Assembly: GCA_034667405.1 (NCBI GenBank)
Contig: JAXDJX010000005.1
Location: 1-20,991, forward strand
Direction of reading: 5' to 3'
Length of the DNA: 20,991 bases
Origin: JANXVR01 sp034667405
GTDB lineage: Bacteria > Actinomycetota > UBA4738 > HRBIN12
The notes under the pieces were generated by a model. That model was not told where the DNA came from and did no database searches. It was given only the letters and a program-made list of their open reading frames with translations. Below are positions 1 to 6,710 of the stretch, in pieces. Both the position numbers and the translations under genes were made by a program. Numbering within the stretch: the stretch's first letter is position 1; every line of letters starts with the position of its first letter.

Positions 1-1450
1 CGAAGGCGTAGGTGGAGATCGGTGTCGCGTCGATATCGGTTGAGGCTGAGGCGTCCGCGGTCACGGCCAATGGCGCCGTGCCGGAGTTCGGCGTCACGGT
101 GAGCGAGGCAGCAGGAGCAGCGTCGGACGTCGCCGGCTGGAACTCATACGCCCCTCGATCGTCGAACGCGCGGGGCCCCGCGCCCGTGTTCGTCGTTGCT
201 GGGTCGTCGATCCTTGCACGCCCCTCGAAGTCCGTGGAGGTTTCAGCGGGGGCCGAAGAGTTCGCGGAGTCGATACCCGGCGAGCCCGCGACGAGGTGGA
301 GGTCGTGACCGGTGCTCGAAACGAACTTCGGATCATTCTGGATCCCGCGCCCCTCCCCCCCAGTCGCAGCGTTCAGAGCCGCCACCGACTGGTACTTCAC
401 GCCGGCCCACGAGAACTGCACACCGCCAGTGGTCGAGAGGAACACGAGGTCGTAATCCATGGTGGTTCCCGACGCTGAGTTGGCGTCGACACGGATGTTC
501 CCCTTTTGACCAAATGTGTTCGTGAGGGCGTTGTCGACGGAGACGTTGTTCATGATCGTGGCGCCCGACGAGTTGCCTTCGACGTTGATGCCCGATGTCG
601 TGTTCGCGTAGACGGTGTTGGAGGTGATGACCGTCCCGGAGGAACTGAGGTTATCGATGCCGTGATCTCCGTTGCCCCAGACGAGGTTGCCGACGACGGT
701 ATCGCCCGACCCGGCGTTATAGATCTGGACTCCGGAATCCTCGTTCTGATAGCTCAGGTTTCCGACCACCGTGTTGCCGGAAGAACGGACATCTATCCCC
801 GCCGCTGCTCGCGTGTATCCCCGTGCGTTCGCATACGTGGTGTTGCCTTGTATGACATTCCCAGTGGAACTGGACACGAGATAGATGCCGGAGTCCGAGT
901 TCCGCGCGGCCGTGTTCCCGATGAACGTCGAGGCAGTTGTGCTGTGAACCGAGATCCCTTGCGCGGTGGAGCCACTGCTCGGCTGGCCGCTCGTCGTGAC
1001 GGTATTTCGCGACACGACTATCCGTGAACATGACGAGAGATAGATGCCCGCACCGGTCGTGCCCGCGATCGTGAAGTTACTGATCGTGATGTCGTGGCGG
1101 CTTGAGAGGTAGAAGCCGTTGGCGGCGCCCGTCACCGTCACGGACCGATCCGCGGCGTCGAAGACGATGGGGACGCCCGGGGTGCCAGAGGCGGAGGGGA
1201 CCACCCGCTCGTTGTAGGTCCCGTTCAGGACCTCGACGGTGGTGCCGGCGCGTGCGCGAGTCGCCCCCGCCCCGATGGTGCAAAGGGGGACGGCCTGGGT
1301 CGCCGGGCCCGAGTTGGAACAAGACGTGTTGGTCCGGTCGACATAGAGGATCGTGGTGGCGGCGGAGACCGCAGAAGGCACGCTGATCGTGACGAGGAGG
1401 ACCGCCAGCAGGACGGTGTCTGACCGAAGCACCCAGCGGCGAAGACTCAT
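1..1450 (-). CDS. Secreted right-handed parallel beta-helix protein with C-terminal PKD-like region (partial)
   Basis: The frame is open from an ATG at 1450 to the left edge, so the C-terminus is missing. Residues 1-30 form a signal peptide (basic MSLRRWVLR, then a hydrophobic stretch, AVSA/ATT-type cleavage), so the protein should be exported. Residues about 55-330 are a run of short turns rich in Asn, Gly, Ser and Val, with recurring patterns such as GNTTYAN, GNLSYQN, GNLVWGN and SNTVYAN. These are the PbH1/NosD-type rungs of a parallel beta-helix, the fold of pectate lyases and other polysaccharide-acting proteins. After about residue 440 the sequence turns to ASLTVTPNSGTAPLAVTADA, typical of the start of a PKD domain. 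The substrate cannot be told; binding or cleaving a surface or plant polysaccharide is inference from the fold. A promoter and palindrome lie just upstream, and no good ribosome binding site is visible at this ATG. Confidence 0.88.
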   Translation of the reverse strand, partial: MSLRRWVLRSDTVLLAVLLVTISVPSAVSAATTILYVDRTNTSCSNSGPATQAVPLCTIGAGATRARAGTTVEVLNGTYNERVVPSASGTPGVPIVFDAADRSVTVTGAANGFYLSSRHDITISNFTIAGTTGAGIYLSSCSRIVVSRNTVTTSGQPSSGSTAQGISVHSTTASTFIGNTAARNSDSGIYLVSSSTGNVIQGNTTYANARGYTRAAAGIDVRSSGNTVVGNLSYQNEDSGVQIYNAGSGDTVVGNLVWGNGDHGIDNLSSSGTVITSNTVYANTTSGINVEGNSSGATIMNNVSVDNALTNTFGQKGNIRVDANSASGTTMDYDLVFLSTTGGVQFSWAGVKYQSVAALNAATGGEGRGIQNDPKFVSSTGHDLHLVAGSPGIDSANSSAPAETSTDFEGRARIDDPATTNTGAGPRAFDDRGAYEFQPATSDAAPAASLTVTPNSGTAPLAVTADASASTDIDATPISTYAF

Positions 1451-1517
1451 GGACGTCAGTCTGCCCACGAAAGGCCCCCCTCCCTGGTGCCCGGAGACAG
1501 TCGGAAAGCGACACCAG

Positions 1518-1534
1518 ATCCTTCCCCGAAGGAT
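1518..1534. promoter_or_regulatory. Palindrome over the -10/start site (operator or hairpin)
   Basis: ATCCTTC-GGG-GAAGGAT (minus-strand reading) is a perfect 7-bp inverted repeat with a 3-nt centre. It overlaps the last two bases of the predicted -10 element and covers the expected transcription start of the beta-helix gene. That is where a repressor operator would block RNA polymerase. It could instead fold as a small hairpin at the mRNA 5' end. Confidence 0.4.
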
Positions 1535-1561
1535 TAAAGCCCCACAGCTCGATACTCACAA
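1533..1561 (-). promoter_or_regulatory. Predicted promoter of the beta-helix gene
   Basis: On the minus strand TTGTGA (1561-1556) is followed after exactly 17 bp by TTTAAT (1538-1533). They match the sigma-70 consensus at 4/6 and 5/6 positions. The expected start near 1526 leaves a leader of about 76 nt before the ATG at 1450. Prediction from sequence only. Confidence 0.5.
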
Positions 1562-1637
1562 CGTCCGAATCTCGTACGTAGGGCGCACGCTCGGGCGACG
1601 GATCGTGACATCGTTCTGCCGCAACCGGTGTCGGATG

Positions 1638-2048
1638 CTAGCGGGACGAGGACTCGTTGAGGCGAACGGCAGCTCGGATGAGGGCCACGAACGCCTTCTC
1701 CTTGATCTCATCGTCTTCGTGGAAGTCGATAGCGCGCCGCGTGGCCCCTTCGAGGCTCGAGTTGAACAGGTGCGAAGGGTCCTTGAGCGAGGCTCCCTTG
1801 AAGAAGGTGAGTTTCACGACGCTCTTGTAGGTCTCGCCGGTACAGATGATGCCCTTGTGCGACCACACCGGCACCCCCGGGTTGGAAGGCTTCTTCCACT
1901 TCCATTCCTCGACCACGTCGGGGTCAGCCTGTTTGATCAGGACGCGAAGCTTAGCGAGGGTCGCGCCGCGCCAGTCGTCTAGTTCCTTGACCCTTGCGTC
2001 TATCTGCCGAGACGGAGACTCGTCCTTCTGTGTGGAGCTCTTCGTCAT
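1638..2048 (-). CDS. DUF1801 (YdhG-like) protein
   Basis: A 136-residue cytoplasmic protein. The central part has WRGATLAKLRVLIKQADPDV, then EEWKWKKPSNPGVPVWSHKG and later KLTFFKGASL. This Trp/Lys-rich pattern, followed by a strand and a 'TFFKG' turn, is typical of the DUF1801/YdhG fold found in small bacterial proteins of unknown biochemical role. The length fits a single-domain member. The ATG at 2048 overlaps the stop of the upstream reductase-like gene by 4 nt (ATGA, 2045-2048), so the two are very likely co-translated. No catalytic function is assigned to the family with confidence. Confidence 0.82.
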   Translation of the reverse strand: MTKSSTQKDESPSRQIDARVKELDDWRGATLAKLRVLIKQADPDVVEEWKWKKPSNPGVPVWSHKGIICTGETYKSVVKLTFFKGASLKDPSHLFNSSLEGATRRAIDFHEDDEIKEKAFVALIRAAVRLNESSSR

Positions 2049-2671
2049 GGTGTGACACCACCCCTTTGCTCGTGTGCCGCTCCGACGCGATAGGTGATGT
2101 GGGTGGCAAACTTCGACTGGCGAACCTTCAGCGGCTCGAGGTCGACCGCCACGTCGAACTGGTCGAAGAGTTGCTTGCCGGCTCCGAGTACGACGGGTGC
2201 GATCGAGATCGACAGTTCGTCCACGAGTCCGGCGCGAAGAGCCTGCCCTATGACGTCGGCGCCACCCATGAGGGAGATGTCCTTGCCGTCGGCCGCCTCG
2301 CGCGCCCGGGCGACGGCCTCCTCCAGCCCGTTCACGAACGTGAACGCGTCCCCGGCCGGCTGATCCTGCAGTCGGTGCGTGAGGATGAAGAAGGGTAGAC
2401 CCCACGGATTCTCCCCACCCCAGTGACCGGCGGCCTCGTATGTGTTCCGGCCGCCGATGACGGCTCCAATGCGCCCGATCGCCTCCTCGAGGAACTCCTT
2501 GTCGGCGCCTGTCGGCTCGCCCCTCGGCTCCTCGTCGTAGCTCCACGCGCCACCGAAGACCCAGTAGTGCAATCGCTCGCCTCCCTCGCCGAGCCCGCGC
2601 TCCGGGCCGTCGTTCGGCCCGGTGATGTAGCCGTCAACCGATGTCGTGATGCTGGCCACGATCTTGGTCAT
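2045..2671 (-). CDS. RibD_C / dihydrofolate-reductase-like family protein
   Basis: A 208-residue protein of the RibD C-terminal (DHFR-like) superfamily, which are NAD(P)H-binding reductase folds. It begins MTKIVASITTSVDGYITGPN, the first strand and substrate loop of the family. It continues with GAVIGGRNTYEAAGHWGGENPWGLPFFILTH and the nucleotide-binding LMGGADVIGQAL turn, then LVDELSISIAPVVLGAGKQLF. The ATG at 2671 is preferred over the in-frame TTG at 2692 because GGGAGGG sits 6 nt upstream of it. It overlaps the DUF1801 gene by ATGA. Most such actinobacterial proteins are uncharacterised, and nothing here links it to riboflavin or folate synthesis. Confidence 0.85.
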   Translation of the reverse strand: MTKIVASITTSVDGYITGPNDGPERGLGEGGERLHYWVFGGAWSYDEEPRGEPTGADKEFLEEAIGRIGAVIGGRNTYEAAGHWGGENPWGLPFFILTHRLQDQPAGDAFTFVNGLEEAVARAREAADGKDISLMGGADVIGQALRAGLVDELSISIAPVVLGAGKQLFDQFDVAVDLEPLKVRQSKFATHITYRVGAAHEQRGGVTP

Positions 2672-2737
2672 CAAGACCCTCCCATCGCGCAACTGTGGGG
2701 TAGCTTTCTGACGATGCTATCGTGCCGCCTTCCAACC

Positions 2738-2758
2738 ATGGATCGGATCAACCCATGA
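2738..2758 (+). CDS. Six-residue upstream ORF coupled to the ABC ATPase start
   Basis: ATG-GAT-CGG-ATC-AAC-CCA-TGA encodes MDRINP, and its TGA overlaps the ATPase ATG as ATGA (2755-2758). The ATPase has no convincing Shine-Dalgarno site of its own, so termination-reinitiation from this mini-ORF could feed it. Too short for coding statistics; it may be chance. Confidence 0.25.
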   Translation: MDRINP

Positions 2759-3720
2759 CGGATCCGCTCGCCGCGATCGACGCGCGCGGCCTGGTGAAAG
2801 ACTTCGGCGAGGTTCGCGCGATCGACCATCTCGATCTGCGCGTCGACGTGGGCGCGATCCATGGCCTCGTCGGTCCGAACGGGGCTGGGAAGACGACGCT
2901 CCTGCGGATCCTGTTCGGTCTGGTGCGGCCCGATGACGGCGCCATCGTGCTCTTGGGCCGGGAGCGTGACGCAACGGACACGGAGCCGATCCGCGAGGTG
3001 GGAGGCTTCGTCGAGGAGCCCCGGTTCTATCCGTACCTGACGGCCAGAAAGAACCTAGAGCTGATGGCCGATCTCGACGGCGGTGGTCGCGAGCGGATCG
3101 ACGAGATGCTCGAACTCGTGCACCTCGAAGACCGCGCAGACCGCAAGGTCGGGGGGTTCTCCTCGGGTATGCGGCAACGACTCGGGCTCGCCGCGTCGCT
3201 CCTGCGCCGTCCACTACTGCTCCTGCTCGACGAGCCGACCGTGGGACTGGATCCCAACGGCGTGCGCGAGATGCTCCACTTGGTCCGGATGCTCGCCGCC
3301 GACGGCGTCACGATCGTGATCAGCAGCCACAACATGACGGAACTCGAAGGCGTCTGCGACGGGGTGACGGTGATCGCGGATGGAACGGCCGTGTGGCAGG
3401 GCTCGATGGAGCGCCTTCGTGCCGAGTCACCTGCGCCCGCGCATCGGGTCGAGACCAGCGATGATCAGCGCGCGATGCAGATCGCAGACGCCTACCCTGC
3501 CGTTCAGGCGGTCGTGGACCCCGACGGGTGGCTCACGGTGAGCGCCGATCAGGCAGCGCTCGACACCTTCGTGGTCGAGCTGGGTACCAACGGCATCGCG
3601 GTCCGCCGCCTGGAGCTGTTGATGACGGCGCTGGAATCGATGTTCTTCACCCTCACCGGCGTGCCGGCACCGGCACCATCGCCCGTCCAGGAACCAACGA
3701 GCGAGATCGAGGTCACCTGA
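2755..3720 (+). CDS. ABC transporter ATP-binding protein (DrrA/BcrA type)
   Basis: A 321-residue cytoplasmic ATPase energising the permease encoded next. The visible motifs are Walker A GPNGAGKTT (residues 40-48), a Q-loop region GGFVEEPRFYPYLT with Glu as in bacitracin/drug-exporter ATPases, signature FSSGMRQRLGL (135-145), Walker B LLLLLDEPTVGLD (154-166) and the switch His in SSHNMTE (H192). After the nucleotide-binding domain about 100 residues form the C-terminal extension seen in DrrA/CcmA-like exporters, ending in a Pro-rich tail. The start MTDPLAAIDARGL is chosen over an upstream in-frame GTG (2722) because it puts the first beta-strand at the usual distance. Its stop overlaps the permease ATG as TGATG. 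Substrate unknown; export is likely by family. Confidence 0.93.
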   Translation: MTDPLAAIDARGLVKDFGEVRAIDHLDLRVDVGAIHGLVGPNGAGKTTLLRILFGLVRPDDGAIVLLGRERDATDTEPIREVGGFVEEPRFYPYLTARKNLELMADLDGGGRERIDEMLELVHLEDRADRKVGGFSSGMRQRLGLAASLLRRPLLLLLDEPTVGLDPNGVREMLHLVRMLAADGVTIVISSHNMTELEGVCDGVTVIADGTAVWQGSMERLRAESPAPAHRVETSDDQRAMQIADAYPAVQAVVDPDGWLTVSADQAALDTFVVELGTNGIAVRRLELLMTALESMFFTLTGVPAPAPSPVQEPTSEIEVT

Positions 3721-5045
3721 TGAGCGTGACCGTCGCCACTCCCGATGCGTCCGTGGACAAGCGGGCGGGCGGGATCGGCGCGGTCTACCGGGTCGAGGTT
3801 TCGAAGATCGCGGCGCAGCTCCTCCCTCGTGCCGCAGCTGCCATCTGCCTCGTCGCGCCGTTCGCATTCACCTTCTTCGTCAACACCCAGTCCTCGGTCC
3901 CGGCCGATTCCTTGTTCGGTCGATGGATCCACTCGTCGGGGTTCGCGATCCCGTTCATCGTGCTGGGGTTCGCGGGCATCGCGGGGTTCCCGTTGATCGC
4001 GAGCGTCGTCGCCGGCGACATCTTCGCGAGCGAGGATCGACAGTCGACCTGGAAGACGGTGCTCACCCGGTCGTGTTCACGCGGCGACGTCTTCCTCGGC
4101 AAGACCCTCGCCGCACTCACGTTCTCGACCGCGATGGTGGCCCTCCTCGCGGTGAGCAGCACGCTTGCCGGTGTCGTCATCGTCGGGCGCCAGCCGCTGG
4201 TCGATCTCTCGGGCTCACTCCTGGGTCCCGGCCGGGCGCTCACGATGATCGCCGCGAGCTTCGGCCTCGCCCTGGTGCCGACCCTTGCGTTCACCTGCGT
4301 GGGTATCTACTTCTCCGTGGTGACCCGCAACACCTTGGCGGGGGTGCTCGGACCGCCCGTGATCGGGCTATTGATGGTGCTCATGTCACTCATGGGAAGC
4401 GGCGTGATCGTTCGATCGATGCTGCTCACGACCCCGTTCGATGCCTGGCACGGGCTACAGATCGAGCCGTTCTCGGGCAAGCCGCTGTGGATCGGGATGC
4501 TCGTGTGCGCCGCGTACGCGTTCCTCTCGCTCGATGCCGCGCGCCGGTCGTTCCGCCGACGGGACTTCGCGGGCGACGGACAGGCGCGTCTCGCGTGGGG
4601 AACCGTCGCGCGTGGGACCGTCGTCGGCGCAGCGGTCGTGGCCGTGCTCCTTGCGGGCTCCTTGCTCGATAGCACCTGGATCACCTCGCAGCACGTCGAG
4701 ACCTCAGTGGCGAAGACGCTGAGCAACTTGATCGCCGTCCAGGAGGGGATCCTCGGTCACACCGTCAATCCTTCCGCCGTGAGAGTCTATCCGTTCTGCA
4801 AGCGGGAGAGCGTCATCTCGGGCGCGAGTTCGGGGGCGGGCGACGACTGGACCTGTCGGCTCTTCGTCGACGGACCGCGGGTCGGGCGGCTCGCGGCCGA
4901 CTACGCGGTGACGGTGAAACCGAACGGATGCTATACGGCCGACGGCGAGGCGGCGGTGATCGGCCCGCTCCACATAAAAACGCCCGGTGGGGGGACGGCC
5001 ATCAACCCGTTGTCTGCCTTCGACGGGTGCATGATCTCTCCGTGA
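3720..5045 (+). CDS. ABC-2-type permease with C-terminal cysteine-containing ectodomain
   Basis: A 441-residue membrane subunit. Predicted transmembrane helices lie near residues 35-54, 74-97, 130-155, 173-200, 206-231, 256-271 and 300-317. This resembles an ABC-2 exporter permease (six helices) with one extra helix at the end. The last helix (VVGAAVVAVLLAGSLLD) is followed by about 120 soluble residues, probably outside the cell, with four cysteines (C360, C379, C404, C437) and motifs such as WTCRLF, NGCYTADGE and FDGCMIS. Simple ABC-2 permeases normally end soon after the last helix, so this tail is an added domain I do not recognise. The start shares one base with the ATPase stop (TGATG at 3718-3722). 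The gene overlaps the propeller gene by GTGA. A docking role for the tail with that propeller is inference. Confidence 0.88.
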   Translation: MSVTVATPDASVDKRAGGIGAVYRVEVSKIAAQLLPRAAAAICLVAPFAFTFFVNTQSSVPADSLFGRWIHSSGFAIPFIVLGFAGIAGFPLIASVVAGDIFASEDRQSTWKTVLTRSCSRGDVFLGKTLAALTFSTAMVALLAVSSTLAGVVIVGRQPLVDLSGSLLGPGRALTMIAASFGLALVPTLAFTCVGIYFSVVTRNTLAGVLGPPVIGLLMVLMSLMGSGVIVRSMLLTTPFDAWHGLQIEPFSGKPLWIGMLVCAAYAFLSLDAARRSFRRRDFAGDGQARLAWGTVARGTVVGAAVVAVLLAGSLLDSTWITSQHVETSVAKTLSNLIAVQEGILGHTVNPSAVRVYPFCKRESVISGASSGAGDDWTCRLFVDGPRVGRLAADYAVTVKPNGCYTADGEAAVIGPLHIKTPGGGTAINPLSAFDGCMISP

Positions 5046-6364
5046 GTCTTCGAGACGAGGCGAGGGCCGAGCCACCTGTTCCCGCACGGTCGGTCGACCT
5101 CGATGCGAAGGCGACGCATCGTCGGCGGATAGATCGGCGCTGGCTCGTAGTGCGGATCGGGGCGGTCGTGGCCTTGATCGCTGCCGGCATATTCGCACGT
5201 ATATCGACAGGCGCTGTGGTGCCACCCGCCCCAGTGATCGAGACGACCGTGGGCGGCCTCGCCTGTCCTTCGCCGGGGAACTGCGTCGCGGTGGGGATGA
5301 CGGGGAGCCGCGACACACTCCGCACGCCATATGCGGCGTGGTTCGCCGGCGACGCAGTGACGCAGGGGTCCCCGGCCCCTCCCACGCAGAACGGCGACAG
5401 CTTCTTATCGGCAGTGGCGTGTCCATCCAGTGCGTACTGCGTGGCCGTCGGTCGCCAGGAGGTCCCCGCCCCGTATTTCGGAGCCAAGTCGGCGGGCGAC
5501 CGACCGCTCGTCGAGGTCTGGACGGGCAGCGAGTGGCAGCTCCAGCGTTCGACGGTCCCGGACGGAACCGCAGAGGCACAACTGGCCGGCGTTGACTGTG
5601 CGTCGTCGTCTGCGTGCGTTGCCGTCGGGACCGTGGCTGGACGGTCCGGCAAGGATCGCGTCCTCACGCAGTTCTGGGATGGGAGCGCCTGGAAGGTGGT
5701 CGTCCTGCCGCGATCGCGATCGACGGAGGATCCGGCGCTCTACGACGTGGCGTGCACCTCCCCCACGGCATGCACCGCCGTGGGGCACCGCACGTACGAA
5801 CTCGGGGAGTTCCTCAGCTTGATCGCGCCGCTGATCCTGCGGTGGGACGGACACGAGTGGAGTTTCGAACCATCGGCGAACAATGGGAACCTGCGCGAAA
5901 CAGAGCTCGGCGGGATCGCGTGTCCGTCGACACAGCGGTGTATCGCCGTGGGGTCGGAGCGGCAGGCCGATGGCACCAAGTCGCCGTTCGCCGAAGTGCG
6001 GGACGGCGCCAGCTGGTACGTCATGCGCACCTCAGACCCGAAGGGCACGCCCGATGCCGAACTGTATGACGTGGCCTGTCCTTCACTGCAGCGATGCATC
6101 GCGGTCGGCTTCTATGCGAAGGGGCCCGACGCCCGCCCGTTGATCCAGTCGTGGGACGGAGCGGGCTGGACCACCGTGCCGGCCCCCTCCCCGCCGGGTG
6201 CAAGCTCGAGCGTACTGACGACGATCGCATGCGATGCACCCGACCACTGTCTTGCGGGGGGCATCTACCGGTCGACGTCGCCGACGGAGCACGCCTACTC
6301 GGCGCGGTGGGACGGTACGACATGGACTATCGTCCCGATGCCGGGCGGCATCGGCTCCGCTTGA
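5042..6364 (+). CDS. Membrane-anchored seven-repeat CX5C beta-propeller protein
   Basis: A 440-residue protein starting at GTG 5042, whose GTGA overlaps the permease stop. Residues 1-33 are charged, 34-52 (WLVVRIGAVVALIAAGIFA) are a transmembrane anchor, and the rest should be outside the cell. The ectodomain has seven copies of a motif close to 'V-A-C-P-S-x-x-x-C-x-A-V-G'. The cysteine pairs are 75/81, 127/133, 186/192, 238/244, 294/300, 346/352 and 397/403. Most copies are followed by a W-D-G-x-x-W strand (FWDGSAW, RWDGHEW, SWDGAGW, RWDGTTW). The spacing of 51-59 residues is that of one propeller blade, so a seven-bladed propeller with one disulfide per blade is the simplest reading. Similar repeats occur in actinobacterial secreted proteins of unknown function. 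Its place in this operon suggests a partner or receptor for the transporter. Confidence 0.87.
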   Translation: MSLRDEARAEPPVPARSVDLDAKATHRRRIDRRWLVVRIGAVVALIAAGIFARISTGAVVPPAPVIETTVGGLACPSPGNCVAVGMTGSRDTLRTPYAAWFAGDAVTQGSPAPPTQNGDSFLSAVACPSSAYCVAVGRQEVPAPYFGAKSAGDRPLVEVWTGSEWQLQRSTVPDGTAEAQLAGVDCASSSACVAVGTVAGRSGKDRVLTQFWDGSAWKVVVLPRSRSTEDPALYDVACTSPTACTAVGHRTYELGEFLSLIAPLILRWDGHEWSFEPSANNGNLRETELGGIACPSTQRCIAVGSERQADGTKSPFAEVRDGASWYVMRTSDPKGTPDAELYDVACPSLQRCIAVGFYAKGPDARPLIQSWDGAGWTTVPAPSPPGASSSVLTTIACDAPDHCLAGGIYRSTSPTEHAYSARWDGTTWTIVPMPGGIGSA

Positions 6365-6389
6365 CCAGTCCGCCTGCTACGCATAGGGT
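6361..6389 (+). promoter_or_regulatory. Predicted promoter of the DUF4242 gene
   Basis: TTGACC (6361-6366) is followed after exactly 17 bp by TAGGGT (6384-6389), preceded by GCA. The -35 overlaps the stop codon of the propeller gene, so the DUF4242 gene can be transcribed independently of the ABC operon. The expected start is near 6396, a leader of about 30 nt. Confidence 0.5.
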
Positions 6390-6425
6390 TGCGCTTCAAG
6401 GTCGGCCGTCCGCCGAAAGGGAGCC

Positions 6426-6710
6426 ATGCCGCGATACCTCGTTCAGCGCAACTTCGGCAATATCGACGATGAGCATCTTGAGGTGCGCGCGCGCAGGAGC
6501 AAGATGCTCACCGAGACCGACTTCACCCAGATCACCTGGGAGCACAGCCACGTCGTCGGCAGCCCCGACGGGGCCGTCCGCACCTTCTGTATCTACTTCG
6601 CGCCGGACGAAGCCATCGTGCGTGACCACGCCGACGCGATGGGCGGGCACCAGATCGAAGTGATCTACGAGATCGGTGGAGACGTCGCGCCATCGGACTT
6701 CACGAACTAG
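6426..6710 (+). CDS. DUF4242 family small protein
   Basis: A 94-residue cytoplasmic protein beginning MPRYLVQRNFGNIDDEHLE, the typical opening of DUF4242, whose characterised relatives include a Streptomyces nickel-binding protein (SCO4226). Features include ITWEHSHVVGSPDGAVRTFCIY (split here by the shared family loop) and DHADAMGGHQIEVIYEIGG. The histidines in WEHSHVV and DHAD...GGH are plausible metal ligands by family analogy. The start has a clear AAAGGGAG site 2-3 nt upstream of the ATG, with a predicted promoter before it. The 3' end overlaps the convergent cyclase-ATPase gene by 11 nt. Function in this organism is unknown. Confidence 0.8.
   Translation: MPRYLVQRNFGNIDDEHLEVRARRSKMLTETDFTQITWEHSHVVGSPDGAVRTFCIYFAPDEAIVRDHADAMGGHQIEVIYEIGGDVAPSDFTN

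Noticed and set aside
1077..1559. Minus-strand 160-codon frame over the beta-helix gene start
   Set aside because: Arg/His/Pro/Gly-rich product typical of an out-of-frame reading of a high-GC gene; the neighbouring frame encodes a clear signal peptide and beta-helix.
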